Source: Tritrichomonas foetus
Lineage: Eukaryota; Parabasalia; Tritrichomonadida; Tritrichomonadidae
DNA: 53,526 bases
Assembly (NCBI GenBank): GCA_001839685.1
Contig: MLAK01000863.1
Span: 1-53,526 of the forward strand
Reading direction: 5' to 3'
The notes under the pieces: model-generated
What the model saw: the letters and a program-made list of their open reading frames with translations, nothing else
What the model was told of the DNA's origin: nothing
Database searches by the model: none
Part shown: positions 9,446 to 18,652 of the stretch, one piece after another
Layout: each line of letters begins with the position of its first letter
How positions within the stretch are numbered: the stretch's first letter is position 1
Made by a program: the position numbers and the translations under genes

Positions 9446-9846
9446 CGATTCTTGACTTTCACAAAAAGTGTTTTCATGAATAAAAATATTCTTAAATTCT
9501 GAAGAATATAAAATTTTTTCTGAAAAATGGGTTGAGATAAAGTGTTTTATTTCCTTTCAATAATTTTCTTTGATATTTACATCCATAATTTAAAGTAACT
9601 ATATCTAGATGATTTCATTTTAATAAACTTTACAAATTATATAACATTTAATTAATAACACTTTATACATGAAAAAATTTAATATATTGAAAAATATTCT
9701 CTACAACTAGATAAATAAGCCATCTGCCATATGAAGAAAATAACTATTGAAACATTTTCAATATTACGAATTCACGTTAATTGAAAAGAAGGTTAAATTG
9801 AAAACATTGAATAGAACTTATTCACTAAGCTGTTCTAAAATTCAAT
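9446..9846. other. Intergenic between transposon and transporter
   Basis: About 400 bp of AT-rich DNA upstream of the transporter. TTCACTAAG at 9821-9829 and TCAATA at 9842-9847 are weak Initiator candidates. Nothing else seen. Confidence 0.35.
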
Positions 9847-11178
9847 ATGTCTATGGAAAGGACGATGAATGACGATAGAGCCGATATACAAATGTTCAAC
9901 GAAGAAAGCCTTAATTCCCTCGAAGCAAATACAATTAATAGTTACACTTCGCCCGACAATAAACAAAAGCCGGAATATACATCAATGTTTGCGACCGTTA
10001 TGAACTTAGTCAACTCGCTGCTTGGTGCTGGAATTCTTTCCGTTCCAAACGCATTCACACATTGCGGATTCGTTCCCAGTCTTGTTTTAATGACAGTTGT
10101 CGCTTCTCTATCGTACGTCGCTTCAATTTTAGTCACGAAGTTACAAAATGTCACAAATGCCGGATCTTTCTCCGATCTCGCCAAAATTACAATGGGAAGG
10201 CCAGGATCATTTGTCCTCTCCTGCTGTGTTGTTTTATTCTGCTACTCCTCAATGACAGCATATTTAATTATCGGATCAGACGTCATCATGTTTTTCTTGG
10301 ATATGGCCGGCGTTCACATTGACAAATCATCTTGGCAGCGAACTTTACTCGTTATGGTCTTTTCTCTCTGCCTTCCAATCGCCATGACGATACCAAAGCA
10401 GATTGCTGTTCTTTCTGCTGTTTCAACTTTCGCCTTCATTGGATTGAATATGTTTGTAATTGCAATGATACTCGAAGGCTGCGTTCATCTTCCAAGAGAC
10501 GGAATCGCCCCATCTGTTGAAACTGGAACATTGAATATGCACTTTTTCAATTCACTTGCTATCTTTTCTCTTTGTTTTGCACTTGCTGTGATTTTGTTGC
10601 CAGTTATCATGCCCAGCAATCCAAATTTGCATGCCAGGTATAAGGCCATCAGCTGGGCATCATACCTATCATACTTTATTGTTGCTATTCCAGCTATTCT
10701 TGGATATCTAATGTTTGGTGATGAAACGAAAGAAGTTATTTTCGATTCATTTGATAAGTCAGATATTGTTATGATTGTTGTTAGACTTTCATACTTTGTG
10801 ATTTTGACAGCATCTTATCCAGTTCTTGGTATTTCTGTTTTAACAACATATGGTGTTGCAATTTATGGTGTTCAAGACCAGAAAGATTTGACATGGAAAC
10901 AACGTGCTGTTTGTCTTTTCTTAGAAAATATTCTTACTCTTTCACTCGCAATGTTCTTCCCGAATGTTAGACCGATCATGGCCATCGGTGGTGCAATTGG
11001 AGGTTGCATGACAAACTTCTTCTTCCCACCATCTTTCTACCTTATTGTATCAAACAAGCCATGGTATACTTGGACTCATATTCTTCTTATCATTCTCGCT
11101 ATCTTCGGAATTTTGACCACTGTAATCTCAACTTACGAAGCAGTTCTTGATGCCATTCACGCATTCACAAAGAAATAA
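9847..11178 (+). CDS. Amino acid transporter, AAAP/SLC38 family
   Basis: 443-aa polytopic membrane protein of the amino acid/auxin permease (Aa_trans) family. The cytosolic N-terminus is followed at residues 48-75 by the family signature MNLVNSLLGAGILSVPNAF, where the unwound TM1 binds substrate. About 11 hydrophobic helices follow to residue 435. The length equals that of SLC38 or vacuolar AVT transporters. It likely moves neutral amino acids across the plasma or lysosomal membrane, which matters in parasites that depend on scavenging. The ATG at 9847 is the first in frame. The substrate cannot be read from sequence. Confidence 0.92.
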   Translation: MSMERTMNDDRADIQMFNEESLNSLEANTINSYTSPDNKQKPEYTSMFATVMNLVNSLLGAGILSVPNAFTHCGFVPSLVLMTVVASLSYVASILVTKLQNVTNAGSFSDLAKITMGRPGSFVLSCCVVLFCYSSMTAYLIIGSDVIMFFLDMAGVHIDKSSWQRTLLVMVFSLCLPIAMTIPKQIAVLSAVSTFAFIGLNMFVIAMILEGCVHLPRDGIAPSVETGTLNMHFFNSLAIFSLCFALAVILLPVIMPSNPNLHARYKAISWASYLSYFIVAIPAILGYLMFGDETKEVIFDSFDKSDIVMIVVRLSYFVILTASYPVLGISVLTTYGVAIYGVQDQKDLTWKQRAVCLFLENILTLSLAMFFPNVRPIMAIGGAIGGCMTNFFFPPSFYLIVSNKPWYTWTHILLIILAIFGILTTVISTYEAVLDAIHAFTKK

Positions 11179-11638
11179 ACAGTGCATATTAATGCATTGT
11201 CCTGATAAAAATAATATTATTCGTACTATTAAAATACCCAATGTATCCTAATATTTTTATTTCTTTTGTTTTTATCATTTTAATTTATTGTATTGAATGA
11301 TTTTAATTTTCGAATATTTTAACCAAATTTCTATTGTATCTATTCATTGTGTGAATTATTATTTCCATCATCTTCTTTGAAGTCAGGATTTTCTGCTAGA
11401 GTCAAATTGTTAAGTACGAAAGTGTGTAAATAATGACTCTTGCCATAGAACAAAATCTGATTCAAGATCAATCTCATTAACACGTTTTGAAAGCCATATT
11501 GATGAAAAAATTCATTATATTCCGAATGATTCATATGAAAGATTAAATAATAAAAAGACAAAAAGAAAATATGCAAATTCTTCTTATCCATAAAATATTT
11601 ATATATATACTATTCTAGATCAAAAACAATATCAAACA
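11179..11638. other. Convergent intergenic region
   Basis: Spacer between the 3' ends of the transporter and the PDE. A near-palindrome GTGCATATTAATGCAT directly follows the transporter stop and may be a 3' UTR hairpin. An 83-codon minus-strand frame at 11340-11591 is AT-biased and unlikely to be a gene. Confidence 0.35.
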
Positions 11639-14314
11639 TTAGAGGTCAGTGATGTTATTTTCGTCTAATTCTTTCCATTTTGCCAAGTTGGATTCAATGT
11701 TATCCACAAGGTACTGAAGCTTGGGGAATGAATTAACGAGTTTCTTAAAGAATGGAATACAAATGAAAGAGTAAAATCCAATCTGTGACTTAGGTAAAGT
11801 TTGTACGTTTCTGTTTGTCAATGGAGCAGAGTAACCAAGTCCAAGTTCGATTTCTTTATCACCTTGGTTGAAGTTTTCTTCAAGAATTCTCTTTCCCCAA
11901 TTCTTTGCAAATTCAAATGGTCTTGAACAATTGGAAATATCAGAGATTTTCATGAACATCGAAAAGACAGTAATTCTATCTTCTTCACTGTCCCAGTCAA
12001 TTCCTTTTTCAACAGTATTTTCCCATAATTGCATGAAATCTTTGTGTCTTTCCATGTCTGTCATTAATATCAAATGAACGGAAGTTTCCCAGAACTTCTT
12101 TGTGTCTTCCTTTGTTGCATTTTCGAGGAAGTTGTGTCCAGGCATTCCCATTATTTGGATCATATTTGATAAATGGAAGGTTTCAAGAATAGACTTATCA
12201 TAGACCATTGAAAGTGGTTCATGTGTTTGACGAAGGAATCCATTGGAAAGTCCAACATGACCAATGTCATGAGAGATCAAAGACATGTAAAGTGCCAGTT
12301 GTTCTATTGGCTTAAGTTTACCATTTAAGCCACCAGTGTTTGATATTATATAGTTGTAATGAAGAACATCAACGGCATGGAACCAGTTGTGGTAAGGATT
12401 ATCAGGATATTTTGATTTAACAGTATATAAGAATGAGAAGAGTGAACGAGCAGTTATATTAAACAATTTAAAGAGGTTTGCTTCACCAGCAATAAAGAAA
12501 AGAAGTTTAAATTGATGTAATTCATCAAGATCAATTGTATATAAGTTCAAATCATTAAACATTTCACGCTCAGCAGATGTGACACGTAATTTTTGAGGAA
12601 TTCCAGTCATTTTTTCTTCATCAACAGTCATATAATCGCTAATGACTGAATCTACGAGTGTGAATCGCTTCAACATTCGATTTTCAGCTAGAAGAGTTGC
12701 AACATTAGTTAAATAACGACAGAATTTCTTTTGATATGAAGAAAGCATTGAGGTATTATCAAACTTGATATATTCGACAGGACTGTTGTATAATCTGACA
12801 GGATATTCGGTTGTAGCTTTAATAAATTCAATGTTTTTGATACCGGCGAGCTTTTCTGCAACTTTGGTGAATTCTTCAGACTTGTATTCGTTGGAAATCA
12901 ACTCGTTAAATAATTTCAAGAACTCAGTATTTGAGACTGACAAGGCGCATCCACAAAGTGAAGCGAAAAGTCGACAAATTCTTAAATCAGACGTTTGAAA
13001 ACCATCAGATTTGTTAATAAGATGAAGAATTCCTCGAATTTCACCATTTCGACCATAAATTGGTGAAACAACGGATGATTTGGCTGTTATTCCACCGAAC
13101 TTCATTTTATTCTTACAAAGGACTGGGGCCTTTTCTTTTAGACATTCAGAAAATGGTTCATCAGTTTTAGATACAATCAGTCTCTCTGAAAATCCGACGG
13201 TTACACAACAGTTCATTTTCGATTGTTCGATCAAATAAAGTGCGCCATACTCACAATCGAAAACATCACATGCGGTATTTACCAAATCACCAATACATTT
13301 TGGACAATCATTTGCTGCAGCAATTCCTTCAATTGTGTCAGATAATCTGGAAAGGCTATTAATTATGCCGACTTGCTTTCTCTTCCTTTCAAGTGAGGTC
13401 AAATTCTGAATTGTGAATTGAATAACAGGTGCGAAAAGTGACATAATCAACTGATCCTGATAATTAAATTGAGAATCGTTATTTTTGCTTTTAGCCAGAA
13501 GAACGAAGGATACCCGTCTTTTGGAATTCATCAATGGCCAAATAATCATATCGGTTGAAATGTAAGGCGATCCATTTGCGATTTTACTTCGATGGTTTTC
13601 AGCGGTGTTGTTGTTATCAAAAAGTGGAATCATACTTGTGTCAGTGACCAAATATGGTTCGAAAAAGTCGCAATGAAGCAAGCTCTTAACAGAGGAACAC
13701 TGGGCTTTGAGTTGATCTGAATTTCTGGCGGTCATTATATTAAGTGCTTTCAAAAATACACTCTGTATGTTTGGCGTGGTTTCATTGAGTCTTCTGAGGG
13801 TGACTGCGGCTGTTTTGGCGAAATTTGATAATAATATAAAAATCGACTCTGGGACTTCGGAATTAAGCTGAATGTCAAGGATTCCAAGGCATTCCCCACT
13901 TTCCTTTAAAAATACTGAGCAATTTTTGCCATCTTTGGTACTTCGATATTTCGTTGGTAATGGTTTAGTTTGGTTGTTTGTTGGGCGGACAAGAAGTTGC
14001 AAATTCGGGAAAGGAATCCAAATAGAGGCTGAAGAGCCGCCAATTATGGTAACAATGGAATTCTCTATATTTTTATAAAAGTCATCAAGAACCGTATTAG
14101 AAGAAAGATTTAATGCTAGATTTTGCAACTGTAAAAAGGTACGAATTGTTTCGTGGCACGAAAGTGAAGGTAAGGAAGAAAAATCCGAATTTGATAAATA
14201 CCGCGCAAGTTGGATAGACGATCCGGCTTCATTTGGCTCTACTGCTGATTTGATGGCACTCCGCGAGCTGTTTGAGCTTTTCTTCGGAGAAACAGAATTT
14301 TCGCGGGGATTCAT
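11639..14314 (-). CDS. 3',5'-cyclic nucleotide phosphodiesterase with GAF domains
   Basis: 891-aa enzyme hydrolysing cAMP and/or cGMP. GAF-type sensor domains occupy about 60-175, 185-305 and 325-460. A linker helix leads to the PDEase I domain at about 600-870. All catalytic features are visible: YHNWFHAVDV at 641-650 (H642, general acid), the metal-binding HDIGHVGLSN at 682-691 (H682, D683), D792 in SDISN, and the invariant purine-clamp Gln in SQIGFY (Q844). It is therefore predicted active, with architecture like mammalian PDE2/5/6/10/11. Nucleotide preference cannot be deduced. A TCATAA Initiator lies 8 nt before the ATG, and transposon copy 2 begins only 102 bp upstream of the start codon. 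Confidence 0.93.
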   Translation of the reverse strand: MNPRENSVSPKKSSNSSRSAIKSAVEPNEAGSSIQLARYLSNSDFSSLPSLSCHETIRTFLQLQNLALNLSSNTVLDDFYKNIENSIVTIIGGSSASIWIPFPNLQLLVRPTNNQTKPLPTKYRSTKDGKNCSVFLKESGECLGILDIQLNSEVPESIFILLSNFAKTAAVTLRRLNETTPNIQSVFLKALNIMTARNSDQLKAQCSSVKSLLHCDFFEPYLVTDTSMIPLFDNNNTAENHRSKIANGSPYISTDMIIWPLMNSKRRVSFVLLAKSKNNDSQFNYQDQLIMSLFAPVIQFTIQNLTSLERKRKQVGIINSLSRLSDTIEGIAAANDCPKCIGDLVNTACDVFDCEYGALYLIEQSKMNCCVTVGFSERLIVSKTDEPFSECLKEKAPVLCKNKMKFGGITAKSSVVSPIYGRNGEIRGILHLINKSDGFQTSDLRICRLFASLCGCALSVSNTEFLKLFNELISNEYKSEEFTKVAEKLAGIKNIEFIKATTEYPVRLYNSPVEYIKFDNTSMLSSYQKKFCRYLTNVATLLAENRMLKRFTLVDSVISDYMTVDEEKMTGIPQKLRVTSAEREMFNDLNLYTIDLDELHQFKLLFFIAGEANLFKLFNITARSLFSFLYTVKSKYPDNPYHNWFHAVDVLHYNYIISNTGGLNGKLKPIEQLALYMSLISHDIGHVGLSNGFLRQTHEPLSMVYDKSILETFHLSNMIQIMGMPGHNFLENATKEDTKKFWETSVHLILMTDMERHKDFMQLWENTVEKGIDWDSEEDRITVFSMFMKISDISNCSRPFEFAKNWGKRILEENFNQGDKEIELGLGYSAPLTNRNVQTLPKSQIGFYSFICIPFFKKLVNSFPKLQYLVDNIESNLAKWKELDENNITDL

Positions 14315-14318
14315 ATTT

Positions 14319-14324
14319 TTATGA
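14319..14324 (-). promoter_or_regulatory. Initiator TCATAA of the PDE gene
   Basis: TCATAA on the minus strand puts the presumed +1 A at 14322, 8 nt before the ATG at 14314. It is a good match to the trichomonad Inr. Confidence 0.5.
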
Positions 14325-14416
14325 TTATTATTTTTTCAATTGAATTCAACTCAAATAATAAAGAAAGAACCAGAATTTTTCAGGGAAATATTGGAAAAAT
14401 TAAATAGAATATTTGA

Positions 14417-15512
14417 AGATGTATACAAACTAACTAGCTCTAGATGTAGAAGACTATTGAGAGATCTAAATGGATAATTGTTGATATTATTGTCATCTAA
14501 AAATTATTTAATTGTAATCCTATTAATAATATATAAATATTATAATTTAAAAATCAAGATACAGAGAAAACCAAATCCATAAAAAAATTGTGAGAAAAAA
14601 ATAAACCCCACAGAAATTTCTGAGAATTATTGAGATAAAAAGTGATTTTATAGCATTAATATCTTGATTATTTCTTATCATAAATCGTGCTTTTTATTAT
14701 CATATGACCCTCCATCGAAAATTATAATGTTTTCCAAAATACAAAAATGAAGTATAAAAAAAATATTAATAATTTTGATATAAATATAAAAAATTTAGGC
14801 ATCAATGAGAAGATTACGAATGTTTTGCCATCTAAATGGCGAGTCATCAGAAAATTCACTTGGCATCGAGTCTGGAAAAAAACATATTGGATTCCATTTT
14901 TCTTGATTTGGTCTTTCAATCGTTGTATCTGTATCCCTGCTTGAGAATGTGCTGTTGAGGACTGCCAGTCTATTTTCTTCATATACTAAAATTTTATGAC
15001 AGAAAAGATTTCAATACATTCTTATTTGTCAAATGGAAATTGAATTAATTCAACATCACTGAGTTAAAACTATCAAAATTTTCGCGATTTTTAATTAAAA
15101 ATCGATAGAAGAAGTGTAAATAGAATTATGGGAAGCAGTATTATAATCTTTGTGATTCTTGGAAAAAAAGCTTCTCACAATTTTTTTTTAGGCTTCCTCC
15201 AAAATCGCTCTTTTTTCGGTTTAATTGTTGCAAAATTTCAAAACTATGAATAAATATGGCTCATAACTATAAAAAATAGATTTAACAATTGACTGAAAGC
15301 TGTTCACCCGAAAACTGAAACAATAGCTTCTTCAGAATCATTTTCGAAATATTTTTGAATTCGGCCATTTGCGAAGTTTGCGATAAGGGAAATTTTCGTC
15401 ATTCTTTTAGCTATTTGGGTTTTGATTTTTGACTGATGGTATTAAGTAATACTGATGATAAGGATCATTTTAGTGATTTCGTACGTTAAGACTATTTGGT
15501 TTGTATACATCT
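14417..15512. mobile_element. 1.1-kb DNA transposon, copy 2
   Basis: 1096 bp with the same ends and orientation as copy 1. It is flanked by its own perfect 8-bp target duplication ATATTTGA (14409-14416 and 15513-15520). Because this differs from the duplication of copy 1, the two insertions are independent rather than a segmental duplication. Differences I could spot from copy 1 are two adjacent substitutions near 14454, one near 14854 and one extra A near 14762. It sits immediately upstream of the PDE promoter. Confidence 0.93.
14795..15010 (-). other. Open reading frame fragment inside transposon copy 2
   Basis: Counterpart of the 71-codon frame of copy 1, equally open, with Glu in place of Asp in the segment MPSEFSDD. 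No start codon lies near its 5' end. See copy 1 for interpretation. Confidence 0.3.
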
Positions 15513-15520
15513 ATATTTGA

Positions 15521-16122
15521 TATTTCTTTCTGAAATTTTTGTCATTTAGCATTCAATTTATAATTTAAATGGTTTATGTAGATGTACCTGTTATTTTTTA
15601 TTGAAATTATAGGTGACACGGAGAAAAATACAGAAATTGAATTTTGGCTCAGTTATCTTTATTCAAATACACACCAGTTGAATACAATTGTAAATAAAAA
15701 TAGAAAACTCACTTCTCAAAATTCAATAAAATTCCCATTTTATATTTTGAATCAAAGCATGTTATGCCATTATTCAATCTCAATTCATTATTAATGCAAA
15801 CTCCATAATTTAGTGAAAAATCCTATTTTCTTGGTATTTAAATAAAAAAACCTGTTTGATAAAGGCGTTATTACGTGAACAATTGTGAACAAATTACATA
15901 TTTCAATACTATTATTCAATTTTGCATTCAATAATGTGATAGTTTTTTCACAAAATTCCAGCCAACGAATTAACATGATATATGAAATTGAGAGAGTTTT
16001 ATGAATTATTAAACCATATATGATTTCAAATAGTGTCTTCACTTTTTCAGGATTTATTTAGTCCCGCCCATTGTACGTTAAATGACGATATCTTCTCGTT
16101 TTTGTTTTGATGGGAAAATAAA
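15521..16122. other. Intergenic, about 600 bp
   Basis: AT-rich spacer between transposon copy 2 and the caspase-fold gene. Two short frames (15582-15794 plus, 15791-16042 minus) look like chance ORFs. No repeat or RNA gene seen. Confidence 0.35.
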
Positions 16123-16128
16123 TCATTA
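16123..16128 (+). promoter_or_regulatory. Initiator TCATTA
   Basis: TCATTA with its presumed +1 A at 16125, 8 nt before the ATG at 16133. Confidence 0.55.
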
Positions 16129-16132
16129 AAAA

Positions 16133-16924
16133 ATGAGTGCTGATGCTATTCGAGATCTTCAAAAAATAGGAAGACAGCTTAATGGTGTCGATCCAAATGA
16201 AATTGGTGTACGAAATTTATCACCAAGAACGTGCTTCATTGTCGCCTGTCCACGAGACAAACTTGATACGAGTGCTTATTTAGATGCCCTTAAAGCTGCG
16301 AGAATGTTCATTCGTGCTGATTTTAAGATGTACTTTTTATCGATGCCTGAATATTCCGATTTCTATCGTTGGTTTTCTTTCCTTTTAACAAATACATACG
16401 AATATCTATCCGTCGTTTTTACAGGCTTTCCGATGGTCACGCCTAGTGGAGAAACAAATATAGCTTCTCCCCTCCTAATCGAAGGCAGAGAACTCACGCC
16501 AACCAAAATATTTAAGCAAATCAAAAAATACAAACATCCAGCCTCAAGATTGACCGTTGTCATCAATGGATGCCCTGCTGTTGAAACTTGGTCGAATGCT
16601 GGCCCGCAGACAGAAAAGCTTGCATTTTCCAAAACGTCAATATCGTTCAATAAGCCAGTCGTCAAGCCTTTTGCCAATGAAGTTCCTGAACAAGTTTTAT
16701 TGGTTACCGCTGCACTTAGGCTTGACATTCACGTAGATGATCGAGCCAGAAATGGATCGGGCTATTTCATTAACGAACTCTCTCAAATTGTCAAGGATGA
16801 TCCTGTTTTGAATGCAACTGAAGTTTTGAATCAGCTCACGCCAAGACTGCGCACGCATGGAGAAGAAGCTGTTGTTTTTGCATCATCCTATGATGTTGAA
16901 GCAGAAAAACCATTTTTGCTTTAA
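16133..16924 (+). CDS. C14 metacaspase-like protein, catalytic His lost (paralogue A)
   Basis: 263-aa cytosolic protein of clan CD (caspase/metacaspase fold). It aligns along its length with the protein at 23279-24040: an N-terminal helix, a beta strand FIVACP, helix DALKAARMF, the strand YLSVVFTG (about 91-98), then SRLTVVINGC (138-147). In active metacaspases the strand before the active site ends in YSGHG and the Cys sits in DSCHSG. Here the His position is Phe99 (TGFP) while Cys147 remains (NGCPAV). The acidic DGDEEDG loop is also gone. It is probably a non-proteolytic pseudoenzyme. Fold assignment rests on motif alignment with the better-preserved paralogue. Confidence 0.7.
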   Translation: MSADAIRDLQKIGRQLNGVDPNEIGVRNLSPRTCFIVACPRDKLDTSAYLDALKAARMFIRADFKMYFLSMPEYSDFYRWFSFLLTNTYEYLSVVFTGFPMVTPSGETNIASPLLIEGRELTPTKIFKQIKKYKHPASRLTVVINGCPAVETWSNAGPQTEKLAFSKTSISFNKPVVKPFANEVPEQVLLVTAALRLDIHVDDRARNGSGYFINELSQIVKDDPVLNATEVLNQLTPRLRTHGEEAVVFASSYDVEAEKPFLL

Positions 16925-16998
16925 TTTTTTTCCCCTTTCATGATTTTTTTGAAGACTATTCAAATGTAAATTAAAAGTTTATTCCCTCTAATTATCTT

Positions 16999-17279
16999 TT
17001 TTTCTTAGATTCTGAGTCTTTCCTTTGATTTTGAGTCTTTTCTTTGATTTTGAGTCTTTTCTTTGATTTTTGTCTTTTCTTTGATTTTTGTCTTTTCTTT
17101 GATTTTAAGTCTTTTCTTTGATTTTAAGTCTTTTCTTTGATTTTTGTCTTTTCTTTGATTTTTGTCTTTTCTTTGATTTTAAGTCTTTTCTTTGATTTTA
17201 AGTCTTTTCTTTGATTTTTGTCTTTTCTTTGATTTTAAGTCTTTCCTTTGATTTTTGTCTTTTCTTTGATTTTGAGTCT
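16999..17279. repeat. 18/19-bp minisatellite with higher-order pairing
   Basis: About 15 tandem copies of TTTTCTTTGATTTT followed by TGTC (18-bp type) or AAGTC/GAGTC (19-bp types). The types alternate in pairs: two GAG, two 18-mers, two AAG, two 18-mers, two AAG, then singles. This is a four-unit (74-bp) higher-order period. It starts 75 bp after the caspase-fold stop codon. It is not a coding repeat, because 18/19 mixing breaks every frame. Confidence 0.9.
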
Positions 17280-18223
17280 GTTCCGTCTTTAGCCTGGTGT
17301 TGAAGATCTAAATCTCTCATTGTGTCGAAACATCATTCTTTTTAAAGATGGTTTCATTTTTTTGAATAGAATATCACCTTAGAAATGATGATTGCAGATG
17401 CAACTATCATATTTTTAAGAGGATAAACAGGTTATACAAATGAGATGTTTGATTTAGCAAAGAGACGAGTGAAACATCGAGGATGAATGACTTTGAACGA
17501 ATATTTAATTGAGATGGAAGACTTTGAACAAAAATTCATTTCTCTATAGCCGGTGTTTCGAAGTCATTCACCATGTGTTATTTCATAAAAAATGATTTGG
17601 ATAAAAAATAAAGATGCAAATGACTGCATAACAGTAAGAATTAATCTTCTTAAATCAAGAGAAATGAAGAAGACATTCATTTTTAAACAAATCTTTGTGT
17701 TTGATGTACTTTTATATTGTAACTTTGGAAAATGTACATCAATATAGAAACATTAGTAATTCATTGAGTATAGTATTGAAAAAAGACATGTGTTGTAATA
17801 TTTTTAAGGTATAAAATAGGAAACAATCATATTTTCTACAAGTAAATTTAAGAGACCTTTCAAGTTCAATAATTATATGGATTTGATATATTAAATATTC
17901 CGCAAATTGAAGAAAAAACAAGAAATTGTCTAAAAGATTGATTAATGATTTCTTTGGAATAGTGAAGAGGATAGTGATGGTCACGAAAAGCATAACATAG
18001 TTAATCACATACATTATCAATTTCCTTTTAACATTGGAAAATTTAACATGTGTTTGTAGTGAAAACAGATTATATTTTTAAAGAAAATGAAAAAACAGAA
18101 GGAAACGGTAAGTAGAGAGAAAGAAAATGATGCGAATCAAAGCAAATATAATCTCATCAATATAACTGAACGAATTATAAATAGTCAACAAAAAAATGTA
18201 AATTGGAATTAATTTCTAAAGAC
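17280..18223. other. Intergenic between two minisatellites
   Basis: No convincing gene. A minus-strand 93-codon frame at 17739-18020 is Ile/Leu/Phe-rich and looks like AT-rich chance. ACTTTGAAC occurs twice near 17490-17530. Nothing else noted. Confidence 0.4.
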
Positions 18224-18490
18224 GAATCGAATAAAGGCAAATAGAATAAAGACAAATAGAATAAATAGGAATAGAATAAAGAAGAACAGAATAAATAAGA
18301 ATAGAATAAAGAAGAATAGAATAAAGAAGAACAGAATAAAGAAGAACAGAATAAAGAAGAATAGAATAAAGAAGAACAGAATAAATAAGAATAGAATAAA
18401 GAAGAATAGAATAAAGAAGAATAGAATAAAGAAGAACAGAATAAATATGAATATAATAAAGAGTAATAGAATAAAGAAGAATGGATTAAG
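18224..18490. repeat. 15-bp minisatellite (AATAGAATAAAGAAG)n
   Basis: About 17 to 18 copies of a 15-bp unit, AA(T/C)AGAATAAA(G/T)AAG. The period is a multiple of three, so the minus strand stays open as a 117-codon Ser-Leu-Phe-Tyr-Ser repeat. There is no promoter or unique domain, so I treat it as non-coding. It lies 160 bp downstream of the TRAPPC8-like gene. Confidence 0.9.
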
Positions 18491-18652
18491 GATTGTAAAG
18501 GAATCAGAATTCTAAAATGGATCATCATGAAATGAATCAGAAAATCAACATAATCAAATCAAATAAAACAAAACAAAATAAATAACCTGATAATATAAAT
18601 CATAAAAACAATTTAGTAACAACAATATAAAAACGCAATAACAAATGATCCT

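Noticed and set aside
11340..11591. 83-codon minus-strand frame between convergent genes
   Set aside because: Phe/Ile/Asn-rich composition expected of AT-rich chance, no Initiator, no motif.
17739..18020. 93-codon minus-strand hydrophobic frame
   Set aside because: Ile/Leu/Phe/Tyr bias matches translated AT-rich non-coding DNA; no start context and no neighbour support.
18175..18528. 117-codon Ser-Leu-Phe-Tyr repeat frame
   Set aside because: Produced entirely by the 15-bp minisatellite, whose period is a multiple of three.
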